Positions 34,413-42,741 of a stretch of DNA of 64,000 nucleotides are shown here, piece by piece. Both the position numbers and the translations under genes were made by a program. The notes below the pieces were generated by a model that did not search any database, had not been told where the DNA came from, and saw only the letters and a program-made list of their open reading frames with translations. This DNA comes from Paenibacillus sp. FSL M7-0420 (GTDB lineage: Bacteria; Bacillota; Bacilli; Paenibacillales; Paenibacillaceae). Positions within the stretch are counted from its first letter, which is position 1. Each line of letters begins with the position of its first letter. The DNA is taken from positions 3,658,001 to 3,722,000 of the forward strand of contig NZ_JBBOCJ010000001.1 of assembly GCF_038002345.1 (NCBI RefSeq), read 5' to 3'.

Positions 34413-35357
34413 GTGAAGCATTTTACGTTGGGGAATACAGAATTGCTGGTAAGTGCGTTTTCTTTGGGTTGTCTGAATTTTGGATCGCGAACCGACAAAA
34501 AAACCTCTTTCCAGCTGCTTGATCATTTTTTTGAGGCAGGGGGAAACTTTCTGGATACAGCCAATAATTATGCGATATGGAACGAAGGCTGTGTTGGCGG
34601 AGAAAGCGAGGCTTTGCTGGGTGAATGGATGAAAGAAAGAAAAAACAGACATCAGATCATTTTGGCCACCAAAGTGGGAGCGAAACCGGTAGTGCCGAAA
34701 AGCGAAAAAATGGAGGGCTTAGGCCGCCAAGCGATTGAGAAGGGAATTGACGAAAGTTTGCTGAGGCTTGGTACAGATTATGTAGATTTATATTATGCTC
34801 ATGTAGACGATAACGAAACTGAGCTTGAGGAAACCTTGGAGACTTTTGATTCCTTGGTCAAAACTGGTAAAGTAAGAGCTATAGGCTGCAGTAATTACCG
34901 GTTTTCCAGGCTCCTTGAGGCCAAGGCGATCAGTAAAGCAAAAGGGTGGGAGTCCTATTGCTGCCTCCAGCAGCGACATACGTATTTGCAGCCTCGAGCG
35001 GATGCGGATTTCGAAGTGCAGGTCAGTGCGGATGAGGACTTACTTGCTTACTGCAGTCAACATGATGATTTTACGCTCCTGGCTTATTCTCCACTCCTTG
35101 GAGGCCTATACAACAATAAGGAAGCTGTCCTGCCCGATACATACCGGAGAGAGGATCAGATGACCCGATTGGATACTCTAAGGAAAGTTGCTGGAGAGCT
35201 GGGAGCGACACCGAATCAGCTTGTCCTGGCTTGGATGCTGCATAAGCACCCGAGAGCTCTTCCCATTGTTGCTGCAAGCGGTCTAACGCAATTGGAAGAA
35301 AATTTGGGAGCACTTAAGCTGCAACTTAGCTCAGAACAGCTTGATCAATTGAACTGA
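34413..35357 (+). CDS. Aldo/keto reductase
   Basis: NAD(P)H-dependent reductase of 314 residues with the (beta/alpha)8 fold. The start is GTG 34413, preceded by AAAGGGAGG with a 7-nt spacer. The catalytic tetrad is readable: Asp and Tyr in FLDTANNYAIW, Lys in ATKVGAK and His in LYYAHVDD. The cofactor region GCSNYRFSRL and the C-terminal LVLAWMLHKHPRALPIVAASGLTQLEENLGA segment are typical. It is co-transcribed with a MerR regulator from a MerR-type promoter. A role in reactive aldehyde detoxification is likely, as for AdhR-controlled genes in Bacillus, but this is inference. Confidence 0.9.
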   Translation: MKHFTLGNTELLVSAFSLGCLNFGSRTDKKTSFQLLDHFFEAGGNFLDTANNYAIWNEGCVGGESEALLGEWMKERKNRHQIILATKVGAKPVVPKSEKMEGLGRQAIEKGIDESLLRLGTDYVDLYYAHVDDNETELEETLETFDSLVKTGKVRAIGCSNYRFSRLLEAKAISKAKGWESYCCLQQRHTYLQPRADADFEVQVSADEDLLAYCSQHDDFTLLAYSPLLGGLYNNKEAVLPDTYRREDQMTRLDTLRKVAGELGATPNQLVLAWMLHKHPRALPIVAASGLTQLEENLGALKLQLSSEQLDQLN

Positions 35358-35379
35358 TGTTGAAAGGAGCGTACTCGTT

Positions 35380-35787
35380 ATGACCGGTAAAGAGCTGACC
35401 ATTCAGCAGGCAGCTGAGATGACGGGGTTAAGCGTACATACCCTCCGTTATTACGAAAGGATCGGTCTTATGGACCCCATCCCCCGTGCCGAGAATGGTC
35501 ATCGGATGTATCGGGAGCATGATTTTGAATGGATTGTATTACTCGCAAAGCTTAGGACTACAGGAATGCCGATTGCACTTATGCAACAGTTCGCTGATAT
35601 GATGCGGCTTGGCAATGAGGGCATTCCAGAGCGCAGAAAACTTCTGGAAGAGCATGAGCGGAAATTAATCGAGCAGGCTCAAACGATTCATCAGACTTTG
35701 GATATTCTGCGGGGTAAAATTGATTACTATCGTTCCTGGGAAGAGGAGACCAGGCGCGGGGAAGCCACTATGAAGTCAGCCCGGTGA
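35380..35787 (+). CDS. MerR-family transcriptional regulator
   Basis: Regulator of 135 residues. The N-terminal MerR HTH and wing are clear: TIQQAAEMTGLSVHTLRYYERIGLMDPIPRAENGHRMY. A long coiled helix (about 80-120, ERRKLLEEHERKLIEQAQTIHQTLDIL) provides dimerisation. It has no Cys cluster at the C-terminus, so it is not a metal sensor; it resembles AdhR-type aldehyde-responsive members. AAAGGAG precedes the ATG. It lies 22 nt after the reductase gene and should act on the 19-bp-spacer promoter at 34323. Confidence 0.92.
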   Translation: MTGKELTIQQAAEMTGLSVHTLRYYERIGLMDPIPRAENGHRMYREHDFEWIVLLAKLRTTGMPIALMQQFADMMRLGNEGIPERRKLLEEHERKLIEQAQTIHQTLDILRGKIDYYRSWEEETRRGEATMKSAR

Positions 35788-35835
35788 CCAGTTCATCCAG
35801 GATTAGTATCCCGGGGTGCATACATTACCTATATC

Positions 35836-35864
35836 AAAACAACTCTTGCTGAGTTGTTTTTTTC
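35836..35864 (+). terminator. Terminator after the MerR gene
   Basis: AAACAACTC and GAGTTGTTT around a TTGCT loop are followed by T-rich sequence. Confidence 0.88.
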
Positions 35865-35898
35865 TTGCTTTAAATATATGTATGCGATATATTGCATA
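35865..35898 (+). promoter_or_regulatory. Promoter and probable operator of the GntR/ilvD operon
   Basis: TTGCTT (35865-35870), a 17-nt spacer and TATATT (35888-35893) form the promoter. The dyad TATGCGATATATTGCATA (35881-35898), palindromic except for one base pair, covers the -10 box. This is a fitting autoregulatory site for the GntR protein encoded just downstream. Confidence 0.7.
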
Positions 35899-35928
35899 TA
35901 AGGAAATTGAGAAGTGAGGAAGATGACT

Positions 35929-36594
35929 ATGCCAGTACCTAAAAATTTTGTCTCACCTGCACGGATGTCTGCGAAAGAAAGAGCCTTCTCCCAGATTCAA
36001 CGATGGATTATCGACGGTACACTGCAACCCGGGGAAAAGCTGCTTGACGCCGAATTGGCTGAGTCGCTTGGCGTAAGCCGCACACCGATTCGGGAAGCCT
36101 TTCAGCTACTCGAAGTACAAGGGCTCGTATCTACTCATCCTGGTAAAGAAACCAGGGTACAGGAAATTGAGAAGGATGACATCTTCAAGATGTATTCAAC
36201 GATGGCGGCCCTTCAGGCTTTGGCAGCTGAAACTGCCGCAAAAGTGATTATTCCAGAACAAATCGAGCAACTAAAAGCGATTAATCTTGAATTTGCAAGT
36301 GCCATTAATAGCGGTCAAGCTTACCAGGCCATGGAGGCGGATGAACAGTTCCACAACCTGATTGTGGAACTGTCTGATAATCCTTATATCGCTTCATTCA
36401 GCGCATCCCTTCAGATTCATATCCGGCGCTTTAAATACGTGTTCTTAGAAAGGCCGATTACGGAGACACAAGCTTCAGTCGATGAGCATGGTTTAATTAT
36501 TGCAGCGTTCGAGAAGAATGATTCTGATCGTGCTCAGGCAATGATGAGGCAAAATTTCATCCGTCCGATGCAGGAACTGCACGGACTACTTTAA
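35929..36594 (+). CDS. GntR-family (FCD domain) transcriptional regulator
   Basis: Regulator of about 222 residues. ATG 35929 has GTGAGGA 8 nt upstream; ATG 35923 and GTG 35914 are alternatives. The winged HTH includes [30 protein letters not shown]. The C-terminal FCD domain has the metal-ligand pattern ([20 protein letters not shown] and a late His in [14 protein letters not shown]). It precedes ilvD by 20 nt in one operon and its own promoter carries a dyad on the -10 box, so it is probably autoregulated. The effector is likely an acid metabolite linked to the dehydratase reaction. Confidence 0.88.
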   Translation: MPVPKNFVSPARMSAKERAFSQIQRWIIDGTLQPGEKLLDAELAESLGVSRTPIREAFQLLEVQGLVSTHPGKETRVQEIEKDDIFKMYSTMAALQALAAETAAKVIIPEQIEQLKAINLEFASAINSGQAYQAMEADEQFHNLIVELSDNPYIASFSASLQIHIRRFKYVFLERPITETQASVDEHGLIIAAFEKNDSDRAQAMMRQNFIRPMQELHGLL

Positions 36595-36614
36595 GCAGAC
36601 AGGAGCGGGGACAA

Positions 36615-38303
36615 ATGATGAACCGAAAAGATCTTCGTATTAAAAGCAAGGTAATTAGCGAAGGTGTCAACCGGGTGCCGAACAGAGCCATGCTGCGTGC
36701 GGTTGGTTTTACAGATGAGGATTTCAAAAAACCGATGATTGGCGTAGCCAGCACTTGGAGCGAGGTCACCCCGTGCAATATGCATATCAATGAATTGGCT
36801 GTTCAAGCCAAGCAAGGGGTGCGTAACCATGATGGTGCTCCGCTGATTTTTAATACGATTACAGTCTCAGACGGTATTTCAATGGGACATGGAGGCATGC
36901 TGTTCTCACTGCCAAGCAGGGAAGCCATCGCGGATTCTATTGAGATTGTAGCCGGAGCTGAGCGCTTTGACGGCCTGGTGGCAATCGGTGGCTGTGACAA
37001 AAACACGCCTGCCTGTCTGATGGCGATTGGGCGGCTGAATATCCCTTCCGTCTACGTATACGGCGGAACGATTCTGCCCGGAAAGCTCGACGGTAAAGAC
37101 GTCGATATTGTAACGGCCTTCGAAGCGGTTGGCCAATATCATGAGGGAAAAATAACAGATGAACAGCTCCATAAGGTAGAGTGCAGCGTTTGTCCGGGTC
37201 CAGGCTCTTGCGGCGGCATGTACACCGCCAACACAATGGCTGCTGCAGCAGAAGCCATGGGCATGAGCCTGCCCGGCTCATCCTCTACGCCGGCCGTTTC
37301 GCCTGATAAAGCTGCAGAATGTGCTGCGGCGGGCAGACAAGTCATAGCGCTGCTGGAACAGGAGATTTACCCGAAAGACATCATGACGAAAAAAGCGTTC
37401 GAGAACGCAATTACGGTCGTTATGGCTCTGGGAGGTTCAACCAATGCGTTCCTGCATTTGCTCGCTATTGCGCATTCGGCAGGCGTAGATTTAACCTTGG
37501 ATGATTTTGAGCGGATACGTCTGCGTGTTCCCCATTTGGCAGATCTGAAGCCAAGCGGCCAATATGTAATGCAGGATTTGAACGAAATTGGCGGTATTCC
37601 CGGCGTGATGAAGTTATTACTGGCTGAGGGACTTCTTCACGGGGATTGCCTAACGGTCACAGGTAAGACCTTGGCAGAGAATCTGGCGGAAGCAACGCCG
37701 TTGAGAGACGATCAGAAGATTATCCGTCCATTAAAACAGCCTCTGAAGCCAAATGGACCATTAGTTGTACTTAGAGGTAACCTTGCCCCTGAAGGCGCTG
37801 TAGCCAAGATGTCAGGCATGAAGAAGCTCCGGTTTGACGGACCTGTTAAGGTGTATGACAGCGAGGAGGCCGCAACGGAAGCGATATTAAGAAATGAAAT
37901 CCAAAAAGGCGATGTACTGGTTATCCGTTATTGTGGTCCAAAGGGCGGTCCAGGCATGCCGGAGATGCTATCTGTTACCGCATTAATTGTAGGTAAAGGT
38001 CTTGGCGGGGAAGTGGCCCTAATTACGGATGGAAGGTTCTCAGGTGGCTCGCATGGATTCGTAGTCGGCCATGTATCACCTGAAGCGCAGGTAGGTGGAC
38101 CGATCGCGTTGCTGAGAAGCGGAGACATGATTACCATCGATAGCGAAACGCAGCAGATTATGTTTAACGTGACAGAAGAGGAGCTGGCTACTAGGGCTCA
38201 AGCATGGATACAGCCTCCGCTAAAAGTAAATTCAGGCGTGCTGGCCAAGTATGCAAGATTAGTTTCCTCTGCATCTAAAGGTGCAGTGACTGACCAAGCA
38301 TAG
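36615..38303 (+). CDS. ilvD: Dihydroxy-acid dehydratase (IlvD/EDD family)
   Basis: Iron-sulfur dehydratase of 562 residues, the normal IlvD length. It would convert 2,3-dihydroxy-isovalerate and -methylvalerate to the 2-keto acids of valine and isoleucine synthesis. Cluster cysteines are visible: Cys54 (TPCNMH), Cys127 ([10 protein letters not shown]) and Cys199 ([16 protein letters not shown]). The late motif [21 protein letters not shown] is intact. AGGAGCGGGG precedes the double ATG. Its operon partners are a GntR regulator and an AraC regulator rather than other ilv genes. A sugar-acid dehydratase role within the same family is therefore possible. Confidence 0.9.
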   Translation: MMNRKDLRIKSKVISEGVNRVPNRAMLRAVGFTDEDFKKPMIGVASTWSEVTPCNMHINELAVQAKQGVRNHDGAPLIFNTITVSDGISMGHGGMLFSLPSREAIADSIEIVAGAERFDGLVAIGGCDKNTPACLMAIGRLNIPSVYVYGGTILPGKLDGKDVDIVTAFEAVGQYHEGKITDEQLHKVECSVCPGPGSCGGMYTANTMAAAAEAMGMSLPGSSSTPAVSPDKAAECAAAGRQVIALLEQEIYPKDIMTKKAFENAITVVMALGGSTNAFLHLLAIAHSAGVDLTLDDFERIRLRVPHLADLKPSGQYVMQDLNEIGGIPGVMKLLLAEGLLHGDCLTVTGKTLAENLAEATPLRDDQKIIRPLKQPLKPNGPLVVLRGNLAPEGAVAKMSGMKKLRFDGPVKVYDSEEAATEAILRNEIQKGDVLVIRYCGPKGGPGMPEMLSVTALIVGKGLGGEVALITDGRFSGGSHGFVVGHVSPEAQVGGPIALLRSGDMITIDSETQQIMFNVTEEELATRAQAWIQPPLKVNSGVLAKYARLVSSASKGAVTDQA

Positions 38304-38327
38304 CGATCAGGAGGGAGGGGCGAGAAC

Positions 38328-39137
38328 ATGCCTGAAGTTACGTTTTACCGGGATGAAGCGCTGCCCTTTCTGGAGGGGAAGTATTGTACGTCGGGTGATC
38401 TAGCCTACCATAGGCATTTTCACGAAGAATATTCGGTTGGGCTCATAGATGCAGGTCACACCAACGCCTGGTGCGACGGCGAACAGATTCGGGTGGAAGC
38501 GGGGAAAATGATCAGTTTTCCGCCGATGATGCTGCATGCCTGCCATCCGGAACCGGACGCGGAATGGCGGTATAAGATGTTGTTTATCCGCCCCGACTGG
38601 CTGCATAAGCTTGGACCGGGGGAGCTTAACCGGCTGCACATCCCGTTCTTACTGGGCGGAGGCAAGAATGAAGCGTGCCGGGAACGATTAAATCACACGA
38701 TGGACGCGCTCGCAGGGGGCGGTTCTCCGCTTGAAACCGAGACGGCTCTCATTGAACTGGTGCAAGCTTTGGTTGATCCTAACGAGAATGACCTGGGGCA
38801 TACAGGCTCATCAGGTGTTCAGGAGCAAAAATACGTGAAGCTGATCAAAGACTACTTACAGGCGAATTATACAGAGCAGGTAACGCTTGAGCACTTGGAA
38901 CAGGAAGCCGGAATCAGCCGCTTTCATCTGATCCGGCTCTTCAAGAAAGGGAGCCATCTGCCCCCTCACGCCTATCAAAACCTGCTGCGCATCAATCATG
39001 CCAAGATCCAGCTGGCGAAGCAGCGTCCGATCGTTGATATCGCGGCGGAGTCAGGGTATTATGACCAAAGCCATTTTACAAAGGCTTTCTCGAAAATTGT
39101 AGGGGCAACGCCCAGGCAATATGCGATGTCGATATAG
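38328..39137 (+). CDS. AraC-family regulator with N-terminal cupin domain
   Basis: One-component regulator of 269 residues. The N-terminal half (about 1-150) is an AraC-type cupin arm with His-rich strands (HRHFHEEYSVGLIDAGH). The C-terminal double HTH runs over about 165-265 (VTLEHLEQEAGISRFHLIRLFKKG; SGYYDQSHFTKAFSKIVGATPRQYAMS). A strong AGGAGGGAGG site precedes the ATG. It lies 24 nt after ilvD in the same operon and about 90 nt before the proline dehydrogenase gene. The ligand and target are not readable. Confidence 0.9.
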   Translation: MPEVTFYRDEALPFLEGKYCTSGDLAYHRHFHEEYSVGLIDAGHTNAWCDGEQIRVEAGKMISFPPMMLHACHPEPDAEWRYKMLFIRPDWLHKLGPGELNRLHIPFLLGGGKNEACRERLNHTMDALAGGGSPLETETALIELVQALVDPNENDLGHTGSSGVQEQKYVKLIKDYLQANYTEQVTLEHLEQEAGISRFHLIRLFKKGSHLPPHAYQNLLRINHAKIQLAKQRPIVDIAAESGYYDQSHFTKAFSKIVGATPRQYAMSI

Positions 39138-39227
39138 ATAGCGATGATATAGAAGAGCAATTTTTTACAAGATTACGCCCTTCAGCCCAAGTACACTTGA
39201 ACTACTTGCAAAAGGGGGAAACGTAAT

Positions 39228-40199
39228 ATGCATGATCACAAGGAGTGGGAACAGCAAGCGGCAGACGCATTAAAGTCGGTCGCCAGACGAATGGATATCA
39301 AGGCTTATGTGGAGCAATCGCCATTGTTATACGGTCTACTGAAAAAGGCTGCTTTACAGTATGTAACAGGCGAATCCCGTATAAACGGACTCGAAGCGGG
39401 GCAGAGGCTTGCTGCCAAAGGCTATGCCATTTCGCTAGAGTACATTGGCGAGAATACGGTAAATGCCGGGGAATGCGAGGCGACGGTTAAAGAAATAACA
39501 GCGCTAATCGATGATCTCGGTAAACAGGGGGCATCCGCCCGCGTATCCTTCGATTTGTCGCATATCGGACTGACGCTGGAACCGGAGCTTGCTTATACGA
39601 ACTTAGCCAAATTAGCAGCACGGGCGCTGGAAACAGAACTGGAGCTGTTCATCAGCATGGAAGAGTCCGCTAAGACAGAGCAGATCCTCAAGGTATACAA
39701 GCGGGCCGCGTCCAGGTATCCTAATATCGGCATTACGCTGCAGGCGCATTTACATCGGACGCTGGATGATTTGGCCGCGCTATCAGCTTCATCAGGCCGG
39801 ATACGAATCGTGAAAGGCGCCTATCAGGAGTCGGGTGAAGTCGCGATATCCCGATCCGAAGCACTGAATGAGCGATATTTGCAGCTAGTGGAACAGGCGC
39901 TCGGAGACGGACACCGGGTTTCAGTTGCTACGCATGATGAGCACATTATAGAGGAAGCCATACAGCGCGGTCTATTGACAGTAGGTGGTGCGAAGCTGGA
40001 GATGCTCTACGGCATCCGGCCGGAGCTGGGCAGCAGGCTGAAATCAGCCGGTTATCCGGTACAGATCTATTTGACCTATGGCCGTGAGTGGTACTTGTAC
40101 CTATGCCACCGGATCGCAGAATATCCGCCTAATCTGTACCGGGCAGTTGCAATTATAGCCGATTCGCCGCGCGTTGATCCTGTGGAGGCATATGATTGA
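39228..40199 (+). CDS. Proline dehydrogenase
   Basis: FAD-dependent monofunctional proline dehydrogenase of 323 residues, the Gram-positive PutB/FadM length. It oxidises proline to pyrroline-5-carboxylate and passes electrons to the quinone pool. Family features include ISLEYIGENTVNAGECEATV, the beta-barrel repeats, and the C-terminal LTYGREWYLYLCHRIAEYPPNLYRAV, which corresponds to the substrate-binding Arg-x-x-Arg helix region. In that helix the motif is CHRIAEYP, so only one of the two usual arginines is obvious, and substrate identity should be treated with some care. AAAGGGGGAA precedes the ATG. Confidence 0.85.
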   Translation: MHDHKEWEQQAADALKSVARRMDIKAYVEQSPLLYGLLKKAALQYVTGESRINGLEAGQRLAAKGYAISLEYIGENTVNAGECEATVKEITALIDDLGKQGASARVSFDLSHIGLTLEPELAYTNLAKLAARALETELELFISMEESAKTEQILKVYKRAASRYPNIGITLQAHLHRTLDDLAALSASSGRIRIVKGAYQESGEVAISRSEALNERYLQLVEQALGDGHRVSVATHDEHIIEEAIQRGLLTVGGAKLEMLYGIRPELGSRLKSAGYPVQIYLTYGREWYLYLCHRIAEYPPNLYRAVAIIADSPRVDPVEAYD

Positions 40200-40235
40200 A
40201 CTAACTGGGAAGGTTAGTTGAATAACACAACTTGG

Positions 40236-40270
40236 TAGCCGGATAAAGGTCCGGCTGCCTTTTGTTTCCT
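40236..40270 (+). terminator. Terminator after proline dehydrogenase
   Basis: GTAGCCGGA and TCCGGCTGC form a stem around TAAAGG, followed by CTTTTG. Confidence 0.75.
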
Positions 40271-40274
40271 TGCT

Positions 40275-40460
40275 TCATCTTTTGGTTGATTCAATTTTAT
40301 CGGGAAGATCCTGTATCGCTTTAACAAGTTGGGCGAGCGATTGGTCTAGATGATCTAGTCGCTCTCCTATGGTTTGTAATACATAGCGGATCAATATAAA
40401 ACACAGCGTAACCGGAAATCCGACATTCGTAACTAATGAAATCAGATCAGTAGCTGACAT
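40275..40460 (-). CDS. yvrJ: YvrJ-family small membrane protein
   Basis: Protein of 61 residues with one membrane helix (about 6-28, ISLVTNVGFPVTLCFILIRYV) and an amphipathic coiled tail (LDHLDQSLAQLVKAIQDL). The NVGFP motif is typical of YvrJ. AAAGGAGG precedes the ATG. In B. subtilis yvrJ is next to sigO and rsoA, and here it is divergent from SigO-like and RsoA-like genes, which supports the call. Its promoter has the same GGTTGT-N21 motif as theirs. The molecular role is unknown; membrane signalling to the sigma pair is conceivable. Confidence 0.85.
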   Translation of the reverse strand: MSATDLISLVTNVGFPVTLCFILIRYVLQTIGERLDHLDQSLAQLVKAIQDLPDKIESTKR

Positions 40461-40487
40461 TGACGTCTTCCTCCTTTCATTTAAATT

Positions 40488-40524
40488 CTACAAATAGGTA
40501 AAATATTGATATTCGTATACAACC
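40488..40524 (-). promoter_or_regulatory. Candidate split-sigma promoter of yvrJ
   Basis: On the minus strand GGTTGT (40524-40519), 21 nt, then CTATTTGTAG (40497-40488). The same spacing occurs at 40562 and 41196. Confidence 0.65.
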
Positions 40525-40541
40525 AAACTATAATATAAAAC

Positions 40542-40555
40542 AGAACACGTGTTCT
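40542..40555. promoter_or_regulatory. 14-bp perfect palindrome between divergent promoters
   Basis: AGAACACGTGTTCT is a perfect palindrome placed 17 nt from the GGTTGT box on the left and 6 nt from the one on the right. It may bind a dimeric regulator of both directions. Confidence 0.5.
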
Positions 40556-40561
40556 TATTTT

Positions 40562-40598
40562 GGTTGTAAAACATTGTTAAATAATTCCCTATATGTAG
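40562..40598 (+). promoter_or_regulatory. Candidate split-sigma promoter of the SigO-like gene
   Basis: GGTTGT (40562-40567), 21 nt, then CTATATGTAG (40589-40598). This would make the sigma pair autoregulated. Confidence 0.65.
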
Positions 40599-40625
40599 AA
40601 AGTAATTAAAATAAGAGGAGACACA

Positions 40626-40964
40626 ATGGGTATGGAAGAGCAAATTATACAAAGTTATCGCAGGGAAGTATATCGTATAGGATGGCGATTGCAATATTGG
40701 AGTAAAAAGACTTACAGACACGAGTGTACATTTTTTGATGTCAACGCCGTTCAGGGTGATGAATCAGAGGATCTCATAAACCGGTTATCCGTTGAGCACA
40801 TGTTAAGTACACTTCCAACTAGGGGAAGAGAGATCTTGCAAATGCTTTACCTACAAGGAATGACAGAGGATGAAGTAGCGGCTCAATTAAAAATGAGTCA
40901 ACAGGGGGTAAATAAATGGAAAAGAAAAATGCTTCAGCAGTTATCACAGACCGTGAATTTGTAG
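40626..40964 (+). CDS. SigO-like sigma factor fragment (region 4 protein)
   Basis: Protein of 112 residues. Its C-terminal half is a sigma region 4 HTH (LSTLPTRGREILQMLYLQGMTEDEVAAQLKMSQQGVNKWKRKMLQQL). No region 2 (-10 recognition) is present, so it cannot act as a complete sigma factor alone. AGAGGAG precedes the ATG. The next gene overlaps it by 49 nt and looks like RsoA, which in B. subtilis supplies the missing region 2 function to SigO. I therefore infer a split sigma factor. The divergent YvrJ gene matches the B. subtilis neighbourhood. Confidence 0.78.
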   Translation: MGMEEQIIQSYRREVYRIGWRLQYWSKKTYRHECTFFDVNAVQGDESEDLINRLSVEHMLSTLPTRGREILQMLYLQGMTEDEVAAQLKMSQQGVNKWKRKMLQQLSQTVNL

Positions 40965-41137
40965 AACTGCTTCTTGCGGCTAAGCAGAAGCAACCGGAGG
41001 CCATGCTACAAATCATAAAACTATTTCAGGAGGATATTGAAGCTGTCATTCAATACATTCGTATTCCGCGGGAGGATGCGATTTCCCACATTGTTACAGA
41101 ACTTTTAACCTACATTCAAATCAAAGACACCTCATAA
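40916..41137 (+). CDS. RsoA-like co-sigma protein
   Basis: Protein of 73 residues, close to the length of B. subtilis RsoA. It has two helices typical of the region 2-like HTH_16 group: REFVELLLAAKQKQPEAMLQIIKLFQEDIEAVIQYIRIPREDAISHIVTELLTYI. ATG 40916 follows AGGGGG with a 7-nt spacer, inside the 3' end of the SigO-like gene. The 49-nt overlap suggests coupled, stoichiometric synthesis. It would bring -10 recognition and core binding to the region 4 protein. A terminator follows. Confidence 0.75.
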   Translation: MEKKNASAVITDREFVELLLAAKQKQPEAMLQIIKLFQEDIEAVIQYIRIPREDAISHIVTELLTYIQIKDTS

Positions 41138-41140
41138 GGA

Positions 41141-41180
41141 AGCGGGCACCGCCGTGATAAATGGCGTTGCCCGCTTTTTT
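41141..41180 (+). terminator. Terminator after the RsoA-like gene
   Basis: AGCGGGCACCGCC and GGCGTTGCCCGCT form a stem, followed by TTTTTT. Confidence 0.93.
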
Positions 41181-41195
41181 TGCCTTTTTATAAAA

Positions 41196-41232
41196 GGTTG
41201 TTAAATATGCCTGCTATTTTACATTATAGATG
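41196..41232 (+). promoter_or_regulatory. Candidate split-sigma promoter of the DUF3238 gene
   Basis: GGTTGT (41196-41201), 21 nt including ATTTTAC, then ATTATAGATG. The upstream box and spacing match the other two copies; the downstream box is less similar. ATTTTAC at the spacer end is shared with the yvrJ copy. Confidence 0.55.
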
Positions 41233-41326
41233 AGGAAGAGTGAGTAAGTCTCATACAGGCAGGGACGGCCTTTATGAGATTAGTCCCATCATTCATCTTC
41301 AAAATATCATTTGGAGGATGATTTTG

Positions 41327-41905
41327 ATGGCAAACATTGTTGAGGTTCGAACTACTGCATTTATTGATGACGCCTGGTATTTGTACGGGTACGGCGCTAA
41401 TGGGGTTACCACTCTTTATTTCGAAGGGAATAATCGCGGATTTAACTACTTCACCCTAGATGATAATTCCAAGTTCAAAATGTGTCATCATATTGCCGTT
41501 GATTTTGGGGCTAACACGGTGAAGGTTTTTAAGGATGTCGGACCGACCCGGTCGAAAGAAGTATTATCAGCCACAGGTCAAGTCGTTAAGTATACCAGTG
41601 GGCAGACACATTCGAATGACATGAGTCATTCCTATACCATCAGTGCAACTGAAGCAAATATCTACTTGCGAGGCGCAGCTGCAAATCCGCTTGTTAATTT
41701 TGCTCCTGATATTGATTGGGAATACAATGTAAAAGTTAAAAAAGATGGGACCGTCACAGTAACTGGTAAACATGATGGATTCCCATGCCATGAGATCTGG
41801 AAGCGAGTTGATAACGCAACACCGGTAGCACTACACTTATTCACTAAGCAGACACACTATAGTCTTGCTCCTCCGATGGAGATCAACGTAAATGCAACAG
41901 CTTAG
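41327..41905 (+). CDS. DUF3238 domain protein
   Basis: Protein of 192 residues. ATG 41327 follows GGAGG. It is beta-rich and starts VEVRTTAFIDDAWY. It has the NRGFNYF and VDFGANTVKVF strands, ATEANIYLRGAAANPLVNFAPDIDWEYNVKV and the characteristic GKHDGFPCHEIW motif of DUF3238. There is no signal peptide. The function is unknown; the fold may resemble bacterial lectin-like or insecticidal-type beta proteins, but this is a guess. It has its own terminator, and its promoter resembles those of yvrJ and the sigma pair, so it is the best candidate output of that regulon. Confidence 0.8.
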   Translation: MANIVEVRTTAFIDDAWYLYGYGANGVTTLYFEGNNRGFNYFTLDDNSKFKMCHHIAVDFGANTVKVFKDVGPTRSKEVLSATGQVVKYTSGQTHSNDMSHSYTISATEANIYLRGAAANPLVNFAPDIDWEYNVKVKKDGTVTVTGKHDGFPCHEIWKRVDNATPVALHLFTKQTHYSLAPPMEINVNATA

Positions 41906-41912
41906 GCATCAT

Positions 41913-41942
41913 AAAAGCCAGTCCCTCACAGGACTGGCTTTT
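41913..41942 (+). terminator. Terminator after the DUF3238 gene
   Basis: AAAAGCCAGTCC and GGACTGGCTTTT form a perfect 12-bp stem around CTCACA. Confidence 0.93.
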
Positions 41943-42011
41943 ATATGGTAAAATAAATCTAATCTAAAAATACCCTTAAGTTTAAATACACTTTAAAAAA
42001 GGAGATTAGTG

Positions 42012-42449
42012 ATGCGGATTAAAAAACTGATTGTAGGATTATTATATGGATTCTGTGCCAGCCTGGTTATTGCTTTCCTTATAGCTATTTTCGGAAACAG
42101 TATTGCAGGAGGAGCAGGAAGCGATGGCTGGTTATGGTTTTTCTTGACGTTATGTGTTCCATTATCCTTATCTTTTGCGATATCCGGTTTTCTATTCCAC
42201 CGTATCCATTTTAAAGGTGTCAAATTTATGGTGTTATGTATAATCATCGCTCTTATAAACGTGTTAATTATGGGTACAGCAGGTGCCATTATTGTTAGTG
42301 GTGAAACCAGAGGGTATGAGACCGTAAATATTGAAGGTTATTTGCAATGGGGTCCTGTTTATGCAGTTCTTTTCCTCCCATTATCTACTCCCTTGGTAGC
42401 AGGACTTTTACTTGGATTCCGAAAATCATTGAATGTGATACAACGTTGA
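42012..42449 (+). CDS. Four-helix membrane protein of unknown function
   Basis: Protein of 145 residues with four predicted membrane helices (about 6-28, 40-60, 70-95 and 112-135) and a basic C-terminus LGFRKSLNVIQR. AAAAAGGAG lies 7 nt before ATG 42012. I do not recognise the family. Its last codons and 3' flank (42410-42485) are duplicated almost exactly at 60139-60214, where the rest of the gene is missing. Confidence 0.7.
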   Translation: MRIKKLIVGLLYGFCASLVIAFLIAIFGNSIAGGAGSDGWLWFFLTLCVPLSLSFAISGFLFHRIHFKGVKFMVLCIIIALINVLIMGTAGAIIVSGETRGYETVNIEGYLQWGPVYAVLFLPLSTPLVAGLLLGFRKSLNVIQR

Positions 42450-42485
42450 ATGATTACAACAGGGATATTTAAACAATTTAATTTA
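42410..42485 (+). repeat. 76-bp repeat, copy 1
   Basis: This segment covers the last 12 codons and 3' flank of the membrane protein gene. It matches 60139-60214 with three differences. Confidence 0.88.
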
Positions 42486-42503
42486 GCGGGTCTCGTATTA
42501 TTG

Positions 42504-42536
42504 GGTCAGCCAGAGATTTCTGGTTGGCCTATTTTT
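42504..42536 (+). terminator. Terminator of the membrane protein gene
   Basis: GGTCAGCCAG pairs, with wobbles, with CTGGTTGGCC, followed by TATTTTTAT. Confidence 0.78.
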
Positions 42537-42649
42537 ATAAGTGCTTTACGATAGGGGTAACCGTGAGAAGGAGAGTGCTTATCGTACTCCATGACAGAGC
42601 ATATCAGAAATTGGAGGTTTCACTTTAAGACGTTCTCCATTACCTTTAT

Positions 42650-42663
42650 TGTAAGCGATTACA
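42650..42663 (+). promoter_or_regulatory. CcpA cre box 1
   Basis: TGTAAGCGATTACA fits the cre consensus TGWAANCGNTNWCA at every position. It lies 79 nt before the AraC-type regulator gene of sugar locus 2. An identical 14-mer occurs at 45155. Confidence 0.8.
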
Positions 42664-42741
42664 CAAGAGCGCGATGCATTTTATATGAAACCGTAAATCA
42701 TGAAGCTGGTATTTTTCAATGATTGCAAGGGGGGACACATC

